Shown one piece after another: positions 26,349 through 38,376 of a DNA stretch of 64,000 nucleotides (its first letter is position 1; every line of letters starts with the position of its first letter). This DNA is from Chimonanthus salicifolius (Eukaryota; Streptophyta; Magnoliopsida; Laurales; Calycanthaceae). The DNA lies in assembly GCA_013350335.1 (NCBI GenBank), contig CM023539.1, positions 44,874,631-44,938,630 of the forward strand, given 5' to 3'. Under the pieces are notes generated by a model. That model did no database searches. It was not told where the DNA came from and was given only the letters and a program-made list of their open reading frames with translations. The position numbers and the translations under genes are program-made.

Positions 26349-26804
26349 CAGGGGTTTAAAATTTGGTCTCGGCCGATATATCGGCCGCTAAATTTCTCTT
26401 TTACTCTCTCTTTTTTAATTTGTATTTTGTTATAAAAATTATGCATTTCACATGAATGATAATGGGAAAGAATTAATAATTGTTCAATTCTTTTTTATAC
26501 TCAACAATTTTTTGCATAAAAAATCTTGTATTAGGGCATTTTTTTCTATTTTTTATTTATTCATATCGGCCGATAAGTTTCACTCTCCTATTTTTTTTTT
26601 TGTTTTTTTTTTTGGAATTAAAAATATAAAGAACCGAAAGAGAAATTGTTTTAAAAAAAAATTAAAAATGTAAATATCGGCCGATATCTGGGCCAATATT
26701 GGGTATTGACCCGGGCCCATCACCGTTTTGTTTTTTCTTTTTTTAAATACCGATATTAATCATATCGGCCATTACGTTTCTTATCGACCGATATCTGTAC
26801 TCCT
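26349..26804. mobile_element. CGGCCGATAT-rich element (U3 copy)
   Basis: Tandem-duplicated copy of the element at 4664-5121, slightly more diverged (an extra base in the right end, and a C-to-T change that makes one block GACCGATAT). Confidence 0.45.
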
Positions 26805-28335
26805 GATCTAAGTTATTGTCCTACATCTCGTACTCATACCATTATTATTTTTTTATCACCACATGAGCAGCATGAGCTTATCAAATCGTGGAACATGCTT
26901 TTTCAAATAACTTGGCAGTTGGAGTGAACCTTGAACTCAACAACTGACCAACCTAAATAACCATTCACATAAATATCGATATTGGGACCCGCCTAGTGAC
27001 AGATTAGTAGTCCATTAAATATTTTAGTTTATTCTGCATTTGTTTTTATATATTTATTTTGCATTAAGAGCCTTGATTGAATCGTTTGAGAGTCATAATA
27101 GGATTAGAACACATAATTAGATGAAATTAAGAGTTAGAAAGAAATTAAAAAGAAGTCCTAATTAGAAATTGCTACATTGGTCATTCCAATTTATCTTAAT
27201 CCTACTATGCACAATAATCTCGTTAAAAGAAATTTCTAGGCCCAAGCAGTACTAAATCCTTTAACTGTGATCGTCTGTCAATTTTCTTGAGAAAATTAAT
27301 TCTATAAAAAAGATTTATAGTTGGATGCTATCTATGTTATTCGACACAAGATATAAATTCTAACTACATGTTGGGTCATGAAAATTTGTCATTTATGTTT
27401 TTTGTTTTAAAAATCTTATTTTAAAAAAATGAAGGAAAAATTGTTTTATCAAACAAGAAAAATCTCCGTATTTTTCATATTAAATCTTCTTATCTTTTCT
27501 TCAAGTGTGAAAATAAGACAGAGGATTTGCAATGTCTTTTTTGTAAATTAAGGAGAGACCATCAATTTTATTATATAGAGAAAAGGGAATTATATATGTG
27601 AAAAATAAATCAAATAAGATAGGGAAAGCACTAAATAGAGAAATACAATTTATAGAAGATCTAAATATATCTTAAGATAAATCTAATTATTCTTAATGAA
27701 CTAAGTATATTCTAACATCAAGAAGAGAAAAATGTCTCATAAATCTATAATTTTGATAAAGAAACATTGTCATTTTTTGTCTTTCAATTATTATAATTAG
27801 ATTAGTAAACTGTAATTTTTTCACTGAGTTGGAAAATGACATACACCCTTTGACTCTAAAAAATATCATCTACCCATGTTCGTAGAGCCTCACATCACAG
27901 GGCAAATTAATATTAAATGTGCAAAGATGTTGGTCGGTTAGCTTATTTGTCCAATCGAGACCAGTGCAACTAATAATAATAAGCTCTGATGACTAAGTCA
28001 TAAATACCATAAGTATACTAATCTAATTAAAATTTATTTATAGATGTATTAATTATAAAAACCCAACTTAATATACATCTTTTTTATTCAATCTAAGGAA
28101 AATGAATGAATAGTTTAATTATATGTTTAAATTCTATTTTTCCACATCAGTTATATATTGTATTTGATTTGAAGGTACATATTTAATGAAGATATTTCTT
28201 TTATTTAGCACATTAAAATCTTTTACTTTGATATGATGAAGCACGTCATTTAGATTCTTTATAATCCATAGAGGATAAATCTCATGTGTTTTATAATATC
28301 CTAAGAAAGATGGAAAATTTCTATGCGAAAAAAAA

Positions 28336-29465
28336 CCTACTTTTTTTGGATATCTAGGTCTTCAAAATTTCTGATTCTTTTCATGTCATCAACGGCCTAG
28401 ATGAATCTCTGAATGAAAATGAATGTTGCTCTAGTTATCAATGTCCATTTGAACGCACAGTTGGTAAGTGCTTGTTGCAACTAACACTATTGTGGGTGCG
28501 AATCCTATGCGCATCATATAGGCATTGGGCCAAAAAAATTTGTCAAATATGACAAGAGCCTTTAGCTCAGTTAGTAAGTGCTCATAGTTACAACTAAGAA
28601 GTTGTGTATTCGAGTCATGTCACCATGTCAATAAAAAAGTGGATGAAATCCAGTTGTTAGTGCAACCCAGATAGATGGGATTAATGACTAATGATGGTGG
28701 TGGTGAATCATTCTTATATAGGTTCTGTAGGGAAGAGTTGTGGTAATTATTTAATTTGGCATATCCTAATTTATTTGGGCTACAGAAGTTCTTTTGCTCC
28801 ATGAGGCCTTTTGGTCTTTTCATTTGTTCCCTCTTTTCCTCGGCTCTTGCATCCTTGATGTTTCTGTTGCTTATAACAAAGAAAAAAATGTCGTTGGTTT
28901 CAGGCTTTGCACAGTAGTCTTGTGCCACAAGTTTGAACCTGTAGAGCCGATTGTTCGTTATTGATCTGATGGGCTCATCCTTTGATGAAAAATGTCCCAA
29001 AAGAGCGGTGGTTGTCTGACCATCTGTTATTGACCTTTTTATGCTGAATATGAGCCAGTAGTGTCTTTTTATGACTGTCGATTTTACAGTTGTCAATATG
29101 TAGAATGTATATGAGAGCATCTCATTTATTACATGCTTAACCTGATTAGTGTTTTTGAATCCCCTGTCTGTGGACCCGAACTCATACCTTTTGGACTCTG
29201 TTGAAGCATGGACTGAGCAATGAATAATTCATCTTAATTGGACCATTGGCCGTTATGTCCATTTGCAAGGCTGCCATTTTGATGGCTGCTATAATTTGGA
29301 AGAGAAGATATTTGAGGACGGTCCATCAAGGAGGGGCCTGCAGGATGAGTCCATGGGTTTCGTAAATGCTTATCCTGCCTGCTCCATTGCCTTGACAACA
29401 TGATTTACCAAATTAAATATTGCATTCTTTTAATTTAGAAAATTGACTGATTCTGTCATTCTCAG
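28336..29465. other. Sequence between the array end and the ATXR3-like exons
   Basis: Starts exactly where array homology ends. Apart from the SINE-like modules at 28447-28640, I recognise nothing. A 166-codon minus-strand open frame (28620-29120) has no recognisable domain. The part next to 29466 is probably the intron before the ATXR3-like exon. Confidence 0.5.
28447..28640 (+). mobile_element. Two tRNA-like (SINE-like) modules
   Basis: Two consecutive stretches resemble pol III promoters. The first is CAGTTGGTAAGTGCT followed by GGGTGCGAATCC. The second is TAGCTCAGTTAGTAAG followed by GTATTCGAGTC. A/B-box spacing is about 30-40 bases. They do not fold as complete tRNA genes by eye, so a tRNA-derived SINE is more likely. 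No clear target duplication. Confidence 0.4.
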
Positions 29466-30444
29466 GGTTACAAGTCTGTCACATCTCCACCTGTCTACAT
29501 TAGCCCCCTTGACTTGGGTCCCAAGTATGCTGATAAGATGGGGTCAGGCTTCCAGGAGTATCGCAAAACATACGGAGAAAACTATTGTTTAGGACAGTTG
29601 ATTAATTGGCATGTCCAAACTTATGCCGAACCAGATTGTAGCTTAGCAAGAGCAAGAAGGGGTTGCTTGTCCTTGCCTGACATTGCTTCCTTCTATGTGA
29701 AGTCTCAGAAGCCAACACTAAACCATGTGTACAGTCCACGGACACTCAAATTTATGCTGTCCAGAATGGTAATGCATCTTACTGAAACCCAGTAACTACT
29801 TACTGTTTCGTTATATTTTTCCCACTTATCTTCAGCTGGGATAGGGTTGGTACTAGGATTGTAGTCCAAGCTAAGTTGCTTTTCATAATCCATAATGGAT
29901 CCAATAGATGGTTCCGCATTCTGCTACCTGTTTGGGACTTGGGAGAAGTTAGAAACCTTATCAAGTACTTATACTATTTTATCCTTTCTGTCTCAATACA
30001 TCATCACTGATGTCACTTACGTTGATAGGCAGAAAGGTCAAGAAAATGGTTGCCTATAATGTGTTTTCCAATTTTAATTCTGGCTGAAATACAACAGCAG
30101 AGCATATGATCACCCATAGTTCTGTAATACAAGTTAGTCGAAATTTAGTATTCATCAAAATGCACCGTTGCGCGTTGCTCAGCAATGCATCTTGATCTTG
30201 TCCTGTTGATAGCTACGTCAGAATAGTAAATAAAAGTACTTATAGGACTGTTGTTGGTTATATTCAGGAGAAGCAGCCTCAAAGACCATGGCCCAAGGAC
30301 CACATATGGACATTCAAGAGTGCACCAAAAATATTTGGTAGTCCAGTGATGGATGCAGTTGTATATAAATCAGGATTGGACAAGGAGATGCTACAATGGC
30401 TAAAGAGCAGACCATTTGTTTTTTCAGCCACGTGGGACCGGTGA
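29466..30444 (+). pseudogene. 3'-terminal exons of an ATXR3/SDG2-like histone methyltransferase gene (fragment)
   Basis: Two open exons: 29466-29768 (101 codons, AG acceptor and GT donor) and 30268-30444 (58 codons plus TGA). The translation contains YRKTYGENYCLGQL, RGCLSLPDI and QPQRPWPKD, and ends FSATWDR. I recognise this as the extreme C-terminus of plant ATXR3/SDG2, an H3K4 methyltransferase, downstream of its SET region. None of the upstream exons or the SET domain is visible between the array and this point. It is therefore a displaced 3' fragment rather than a working gene, although the reading frame and splice sites are intact. An alternative is that upstream exons lie beyond the tandem array, which would make it a gene split by the amplification. 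Confidence 0.7.
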
Positions 30445-32723
30445 TGTAGAGATCCTTACGTTTGTTTTTGTAATGATTGATTTCAATTTTATTTCACAGC
30501 TCCCCCTTTTGACCGGGAAGTTGGTGATCCTTCCAAAGCAATCCTTGTGCCGTTTCCTTCATCCCACTGTACAGTTTTTGTAATTTGTATTCATTATTAA
30601 ATTAGCATTGGTTTAGTTAGTTTCTTGAATGCAGTCATCAAATTTCTACTTTTTTGGTGCTATTCTTGTCTCCCTTGTGCTTGGGTGTTGGCAGTGGTAC
30701 AAAAGGGTCTGGTATCTTACACAAAAGCAGGGAGGTTTTACCATTTTCACTACCTTTCACCCTTTCTTTGTTGTGTTGGTGTAGGAAATCGGGGCCTCGT
30801 GTGTGGGAGCTTTTCTGTTTCATGCAACTTTGGAGTCTCGGCAGGCAAAAACAGACTCCCTGGAGGGGAATTACCTTCACATTAAAAGTTTTTGCCTGAA
30901 GGTTGAAGGGCTTGGCTGGCTTCTTTTTCTTTTCCCTTTTTAGCACTTTAATTAGTTAATTTGATGTGGTTCAAACAGGTGAACTAGTTTGTTGGGATTG
31001 TGATTGAGGTACTATTCTTGACAGGAGGCACTTTTTCCACTATTTTAAGTGGCCAATCTGTACGAAAAACAAAGAAAATGTCTCAATCTATCAATACTTT
31101 TTTAAGTTGTGGAAGGTGAGATAACTTTTGGTGTTCATCTGGATGGATTGGGTGATTCGGGTCCATAAGGAAGCTAATTAAATAGGCCAAAAATGGAAGA
31201 TACCCCCATAATTTATAAGGACCTGCGTGGGGTGCAGTTGATGGCTTCGCAGGGGGAGGTCATAGTTCATATGAAAGAGGGCAAGGTTTCACAATGACCC
31301 ATTTCTTTCTACTGTTTGCATTATCTTGCGATTTCCTGATGAAAGTGAAAATATCATAAGAACGGTATTTGTGACATTGAAATGAAATTATTGAAAATTG
31401 GCTACAGAAGTGTTTTATGTGTTCTGAGAAAGAAATCAATTTTCTACTGTAAAAGTCTACTCTTTGTCAATTAAAGGATTTCCAATGAAATGGAGTGTTT
31501 GCTCAATAAATGTCAGAATTTCAATTAAATGTGGATTAATATGTGCAAAAAGTAAGGTTTTTTTATTTAAAATTATTTAGAAGGTCATTTCCAAGGATTT
31601 TTTTTCTTAAAGATTAAAAAATGGTTTTTCTCATCTTGTGTGGGAGGTCTTGTTCTCAAATCTTTGGGGCGCCTAACTTGATCCATGGTGTTTATGGGCG
31701 GTGTTATGGATCTGAGGTTTTATCTATGATCATTGCAAAGTAGAGTTGGCCGGTTTCCACGTATTATAAAAATTGTTTTTCTTGGCATTTTTAATATATA
31801 TTTTGAACCACATCATCTTTTCTATTCCTTGATATTTTGGAAAAAATGGCACGTAGAATTCATAGCTTGAGAGCAAGCAAAGTAACAACCCAAGTTCCCA
31901 ACGATTCCTTTCCAAAGAACGATGCGTTTTCAGAGAAGGAAACTGGCAGGAAAGAAGTAAAGGAATTGGGGTACTTGGAACATTTCCTAAATACAATGTT
32001 GGGATTTGTCAAAGATATATTAGTTTTATTTTCTTCCATATTTACATTTGAATATAACTAAATGAATTCTTCTTCTTCTTTTTCTTTATATTCTATTTAA
32101 GAGTCCACTAGATTGGCAATTTAAATAATTCAATAAAAAATTGATGTATCTAGCAACACGATCTAACAATATGAAGTAGATGGACAGTTGGATGACAAAA
32201 GAAATTCTTATAGACTTTGCTGTAAAATCAGAGGCCATAATATTGAGAGATGCATTGATCAATTAACCCTTTAGATTTTCAAGCGTTCTATGATTTGTGC
32301 TCCTCCTTAATGAAGTCTACACAAAAGCATTTTTAATGATTAAAACATACTTTTAAAACTCTTGCAACTTAAAAATTTTAATAGAAACAAACGGGTATGA
32401 GAGAGTTTATGTTCTTCTTACTAGGTGGGAAAAAATTCATCCTCAAGGTGTAGAATTTTGTAATTTTCCCCAAAGGGTTTAAAGAATTTGATGATTATGG
32501 TCACGAAGATGATGATCATGAAGATGATGATATCTCTCTTATATTTAGACATAGAGAGTAATTTGCTGCTTTCTGCTTTTTTATTGTATTTGTTATTTTG
32601 TTTATTACCATAGTATTAGAGTGAAGAACCTTTTTTAGTAGTTATCTCAAGACTTCAAATACAAATTAGTAAAATAAGACTAATTGACATATGTATCAAC
32701 CTTTTTAATTGACAATGCACAAA
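30445..32723. other. No gene recognised
   Basis: The first few hundred bases are probably the 3' UTR and downstream flank of the ATXR3-like fragment. The rest is AT-rich with only short open frames and nothing matching a family I know. Confidence 0.5.
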
Positions 32724-33405
32724 AGAGGCATTGGAACTGGACTAGGCTTCAAACAAAATTTGTTGACGTCTTTCCACACACCAGTCACCATTCCTCGAAA
32801 CTTCTTACACCCAGGGTCGGCTCTGAGATCCTCTTAAATCTCATGGGTCATAGGTAGAGTGAGATTTCAAGGGTCCTTTGTGACTGGTATATTAAGGAAT
32901 TTAAGTGTGTTGAGGCCCTTTTTGTTTGGGGGCTTTAAGCGGCGGCCTACACCGCCTATACCCAGGGCCAGCCCTACTTACACCCCTCTTTATATGAAAC
33001 CTCAATTAAAGATTGGGATGACTTTTAATATCTGTACATCTTCTCCAAGAAAAGGCCTACTAACTTTGGGGCCTCTTTGATGACTTTTGAAGTTGTCTAA
33101 AATTGGTATTATTGTAAATTTATTTTTTTATTATTAAAGTATTCAAGTTTTATAGAGAATCTAACTCATTTTTGGAGTATACTTAAGTCTCTCTACTCAC
33201 ATATTATTAGGAATGGCTTTTTAGAATAGAGTGAGAATCGAATCTAATCTAAAACTTCTGTTTTCGAGACAGATTCTTGACTTGATCATACATTCTACCC
33301 TTCTTGTTTTCGAAGTGTAAATTGAACAATAATGGCATTTAAATTATTCCTATCAATCATCACCTCATTATAAGTTGTGTACATCTTTAGTATTGCAATT
33401 TCATT
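32724..33405 (-). pseudogene. TPS-F: remnant terpene synthase (exon 7 and exon 2 pieces)
   Basis: 32724-32808 and 32982-33005 match part of TPS exon 7 (compare 9236-9350), and 33297-33404 matches the middle of exon 2 (compare 1966-2080), both in minus orientation. Exons 3-6 are missing, and exon 7 is interrupted by a 165-bp MITE (32809-32973). Many substitutions make it older than the array genes. Confidence 0.7.
32809..32973. mobile_element. hAT-like MITE, 165 bp, inserted in TPS-F exon 7
   Basis: Ends contain CCCAGGGTCGGCTCTGAG and the inverted CCCAGGGCCAGCCC. Flanks CTTCTTAC (32801-32808) and CTACTTAC (32974-32981) form an 8-bp target duplication with one mismatch, as for hAT elements. 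It is related in sequence, and equal in length, to the element at 55139-55303, in the opposite orientation. Confidence 0.7.
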
Positions 33406-33851
33406 TAGGCTCAATATTTTCTCAATCTAGGCTGGGCCTAGAGTTATCATCAATTTTGGGTTGTAAGTGGGTGGGTGGAGGTGGGGGAGATGAAGCTAAG
33501 GTTTTGAACATTGATCTAATCTCAAGAGATCTCAAATATGGTTTTTGCTTTGAAACCAAGCCTAACCTTGAGTGAGCTTGAGTTCAAATTTCTTGGCACT
33601 TCGGATAGCTTGAACTAACATGTGATAAGGTAACTATCATCGTCTTAATCATTGTCTTGTATTGAAATTCAGCTATTTGTCTTCATCATTGTCTCAGATC
33701 TCAATAGCCTAATGGCTCAAGATTGATACATTTAGTAAAATTGTTGGGTCAACATCACAAAAGGGGAAGAATTAGACGAAGCAAAGTAGCCTACAGATCT
33801 AGTAAAGAGATAGATTGAGGTAGGTGGAAACTAGTCTAGAGATTTTGAGAA

Positions 33852-34142
33852 AGTTATAAGTGAAATGACCCAATCTCATATAAGTATTTAGTTTTAACCG
33901 ATGTGGGACTCTCGTTCGCACTCTAACAATCCCCCCTTCGAATGAGGCTCTCTAACTGATATAATGTTGCCAAGGATCCCGTTCGGCTATAGGTCCCTGA
34001 GTTTACATGCTGTGACTTGAAAATCTATCTCTGATACCACTTATAGAATGAGGCTTCTAGTCCAAAAAGTATATTCTGATAAATGAAATTTTAATTTTTT
34101 CCCCTCACAACCGATGTGGAACTCTCATTCCCACCCCTAACA
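33852..34142 (-). mobile_element. TRIM-like element (family related to AACCGATGTGGGACT LTRs)
   Basis: LTR-like blocks 34040-34142 and about 33852-33928 share AACCGATGTGG(G)ACTCTC and end in TAACA. A primer-binding site TGGTATCAGAGA (minus sense, 34028-34039) adjoins one LTR, and a purine tract (AAGGGGGGAT, minus sense) adjoins the other. No coding sequence. Confidence 0.65.
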
Positions 34143-35108
34143 CATACAACGTCAGAAATAATTCATTACAATTGGAAATTTTTTTAAGTGCAGTATCGAA
34201 TTGTTTATATTGGCTATAGTACCTGCATTGGCTGACAATGCATATTTTGCCTTCTTTTGACCTTCTATACTTAACGGCTGAATTAAGGTCCTTTTCATTT
34301 AATAACATCTTTCTGTTTCAAAGATCTCATAAAATGATAAAACTACCACGGCAAGTAGAATTAATTTTTTTTAGACCAGCATATCAAATTTAGAACTTCA
34401 TTTTGAAATAAGGACAAATTGAATTTTGAAAGAAATGGCAATTAAGGTATAATTCAAGAAAAGCTCAATATATATCATCATTATAATTATTATTTATAAA
34501 AACCAACTGTCCAGTACATATTTGTACATTTGAAAAGAAAATATTGACAGGCCATTCTAATAGAGAAACAGGATTGACTAGAACTGAGATGATACGTTGT
34601 TTGGTCTCTTGAGTAGGATCAGTATACCCATCTCGATTCTCGTAAATGACTTCAGCCACACGTGCAAGATTGATAACTCGTGTAAGGTAAGGCATGGAAC
34701 TTGAGTAGGCTTGAAGCACTCTTTGTTTATGTCTTTCCAAGCATCTACGACCAGTCCTTGTAATTTCTAGCATGCTTCTTCATATGAGCTGCCATGTTCA
34801 TCCATGTATAGTTGGATACTTGATGCCACGTGTCCTCTCTCTTGTTCAAACTAAACGTATCACACAAAAAGAAGAAAAATTATCATTCATAAAATAGTTT
34901 TAACCTGCAAGATTTTTTATTTCTTTTCATGAAGTTAGATCCAAATGGAGTACTAAGGTTCAAGATTTAGGAGAATGAATTGAATTCATTAGTAGGGTTT
35001 TGGGTAATCTTGGGCTCTTAACAAGGAAAATATTATGAATTTTTTTTTTTTTTAAAAGTATTTACTGTGCATGGGTTGATTTTGCTAAATGATAGTGTAC
35101 CTGGTTTG

Positions 35109-36310
35109 ATTTTGCTAAATGGATAATGGGTTAATGAGACTTAAATAAATGGGATTAGTAGACTTAATGGGATTAAATGGAGAGATTTAGGTGTAAGGAG
35201 AGCTTGGAGGGTAAGGTACGGTCAATGGGAATCAAAGAGTCCTAACTAGCTAAAGTTGGTTTGGGGTAGATTTGGTCGATGGGTGGTCAATTGCTTCCAA
35301 CGTTGGAAGTTTGTAAGTGGGTTAAAGGTGTTATGGGTTGAGAAAGAAAAGAAAAGAAAAAGTAAAGAAGGAAAGAGGGAACAAAATTCTCAATTTCAAT
35401 TCATCAATTCTTATTGTTTTTAATTACATTCTCAAGAGGAGTATTTACACAAGAGAAAATATATATAAAAAAAAAAAAAAATCTATCCGATTTCAAAAAC
35501 TACATGTCCTTATTTTGCTATTTGAAAACAATCCTTATCATGCTACATTAGTGAAAATTTAGGGAGAAAGCTTTCTACATCAGAATGTGATGCATAAACA
35601 CCTATTTTCACAAACCCCTATATAGACATCTGTATCATGCATGAATTATGGTAAGTGAAGGATGGGGAGATGGATCTGCTGGATCGTGCAGAGTGGAGCA
35701 GCAAAAGGGAAGCAAAAAGGGGGCGCACCCAAATCCGGTGAACAGCAGCAAAAAAAAAAGGGTGCAGATCTAAGGCGATCTGAGGAGTCGGGTCGGCGGA
35801 AGGGCCGACGAGGCAGATCTGGCGCAAAGCAGATGGAAATCGCCCCCAAATCCGGCGAACAGCAGCAAGAAAAGGGCGGATCTGAGCCGATCTGAGGGGA
35901 AGAAGTAAACAGAAAAAAAAAAAAAAGAGAAGTCGGAACAGAGAACGGCGCCAATCGAACGGAAGAGATCCGTTACAGAGAAAGAGAAGGGTGTACCATG
36001 TGTATGGCGACTGGAGATGCAAGAGGGAGTGCCGCCGGTAGCCAATGTAAAGGGTTGGGAAGGTGACGGGAGAGCTAAAAAAAAGGGTAAGATTTAGAGA
36101 ACCGAGGTTAGGGTCTGTATATTGTCTCAAGGGCCCTTCTTATTGTACAACGTTTGTAGGGATGTATAAGACTAAGTATAGAAACCCTCAGGGAAATTGA
36201 CAAAATAGAATGAGATAAATATGGTTGGTCGACCCTGCCCTTTAACAATAAGTAAACATATTAAATATGAATAAATATGAAAATTATACTATTGTAATAA
36301 AGAAATAATG
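35109..36310. other. Foreign segment replacing exon 6 of TPS-D, with GC-rich core
   Basis: Lies where exon 6 and most of introns 5 and 6 of TPS-D should be. The core 35640-36065 is much more GC-rich than its surroundings and has an internal direct repeat (AAATCCGGTGAACAGCAGCA at 35731, nearly the same at 35848, spaced 117 bases). It has open frames on both strands but no recognisable protein, and is probably part of a transposable element of unidentified type. Confidence 0.45.
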
Positions 36311-36574
36311 TTGTTTTACTTTACTGCTTCCTTTAAGTATGATATAAAATAGGATTTTCCATCTTTAGTCAAGTCCTCTTCAATTTTATCAACGATGTCC
36401 AAGAGTGCAAGAAAATAAAATTTCGTATAGTCTGGTAATTGATCCGCAGCACTTCAATCCCAGTTATAAATTAAGCACACATTACTATCTCAACTCTTAA
36501 TATGCATATTAATTTGGCACATTTGATAGAAAATGTAGGAAGGCGATTATCTTGCCTAGATAGCTGTAATTTTA

Positions 36575-36790
<216 letters not shown>

Positions 36791-38296
36791 TCAAAATAGA
36801 CTACTAATATCCAAAAGTAGCACTCTACCACTCTGTCTCTAATGAATGGTAGCTTGGCAACAAAATCCTTCTCCTTCCACCACCTAATGAAGATGAATGA
36901 ACCATTAGAAACAAGTGAGGCCTTGACCTTTAATTAGACCAGATCCATCCTAGAAGCACAAGACCACACTTTATATCTCTTAATGAGCTTTAGATCAGCC
37001 AATTTAATAAATGAATTGAATTTAAGTCAAAAGTTTAAAACATTTATATCGGTCAATCAATTCAAAGCAACTCAATAATGGAAATTTAATAACAAATCAA
37101 TTATTCCAACTTAAACCCAATTTAACCTTTCAAAGAAAGAAGTTCAATCTAAACATGTTTGTAGCATTTGATGGGTATGTCCAAAGTTGAATGAAACAAT
37201 TTCATAAATCAAGTACGATGAAGATAAAAAACATTTCAGCCATTCAACCATACAATTGCAACCCCTATTCATTTTTGACACCTTAGTTACGTAAGAGTTA
37301 GACGAAAGTTGATGTTTCTTAATTACACCATTTTTAATGAAATACTTGGTGAAGAGCATTAAGTATATATTTTTGTAATCGATATTTGATGTGGAACTTA
37401 GGTGCACCCCATGGAACTTACATGGAAATTTCCCGAAGCTCTTTTTTATGCAATAGTTGCAATAAATTAAAGTCTAACTTTGCAAACTCCAATAGGACAT
37501 CGTTGTGTTCTTCTTCCTCTTGGTAGATTGAAATGTAGAGCCTTGATTGTAGCCTCTCAACACGCTTGCGCAAAGGCAACTATAGGGCAAGCTCAACTAG
37601 GATTGAAAGTGGCGATTTGAGATTGGGATGTGCCAACTTAAGATGCTCTTTAGTGAAAATAATGGCTTCATCCAATATGTCTTCCCCTTTTATTCCTAGA
37701 TGTGCTGCTTCATAGAAACTTAGCAAACCTCGAATGTCACTTTCTAAAGTCCTTCTGAAGCTTCCATTGTCATCTTTAAACTTGCAAAATACATCTATAC
37801 CATAAAATATACAATTAGTATTGAGACTAAAATTTTTTTTTAAGAAAAAAAAATTAAAAATCAGATCATTGTTTGAAATCATAGTTTTATCATGATCTGG
37901 TCTAGTAAAGCTAAACTTTTGAGTCAACAATTGATTAGATTTAAAAATCTAATTTCAAATAGAATGTATGACCCATGTTGAATTTTTGAGAAAACAAATA
38001 TGAGAAAAATGGTGATGCTTCATGACTATTTCATGACATACACAGATACGAAGATTAACAACATGGTAAGATTTTTTGTTTAAAACATATTTTCACTTGT
38101 ATTAACCAGTAGAAGCTGAGATGTCCATGCACATCAAACATATCTTATTGGATGAACTCAAGTATTTTTTCTTTTTTCAAAGATATGGGTGGTTAACGTA
38201 CCAAATAGTGGTATTAGTTTTATGATATTTGGCTACTTACTGGGTGATACACAGTACCCTTCTTGTCTTAGCAGTCGAAATTGAAGAGCAATGACA

Positions 38297-38376
38297 TGCA
38301 ATACTAAAGATGTACAACACTCATAATGACGACAATCATCCCATCATTATGAGTGTTGTACATCTTTAGTATTGCA
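38297..38376. repeat. Perfect 33-bp inverted repeat in TPS-D exon 2
   Basis: Arms 38297-38329 and 38344-38376 are exact reverse complements, separated by 14 bases. The right arm is the ancestral exon sequence; the left arm is new and replaces the exon bases seen in TPS-A/B/C. Confidence 0.95.

Larger units (their letters stand above)
17450..28335. repeat. Tandem unit U3, 10,886 bp (last unit)
   Basis: Third unit, carrying TPS-C. It is near-identical to U2 through the gene and TRIM region. The upstream region (about 24600-28335) has more differences from U1/U2 than those two have from each other, including an extra stretch of about 62 bases at about 28160-28222 that both U1 and U2 lack. Homology to the array ends at the A-tract 28328-28335, and unrelated sequence follows. 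Confidence 0.92.

Noticed and set aside
28555..28625. Possible genuine tRNA gene
   Set aside because: A- and B-box-like motifs are present, but no complete cloverleaf stems can be paired by eye; SINE origin fits better.
28620..29120. Minus-strand open frame of 166 codons
   Set aside because: No recognisable domain, starts beside SINE-like sequence and overlaps probable intron DNA.
35618..36130. Overlapping open frames of about 100-170 codons, Ser/Phe/Pro-rich
   Set aside because: Several frames are open on both strands of a GC-rich stretch with an internal repeat; composition artefact of a probable element.
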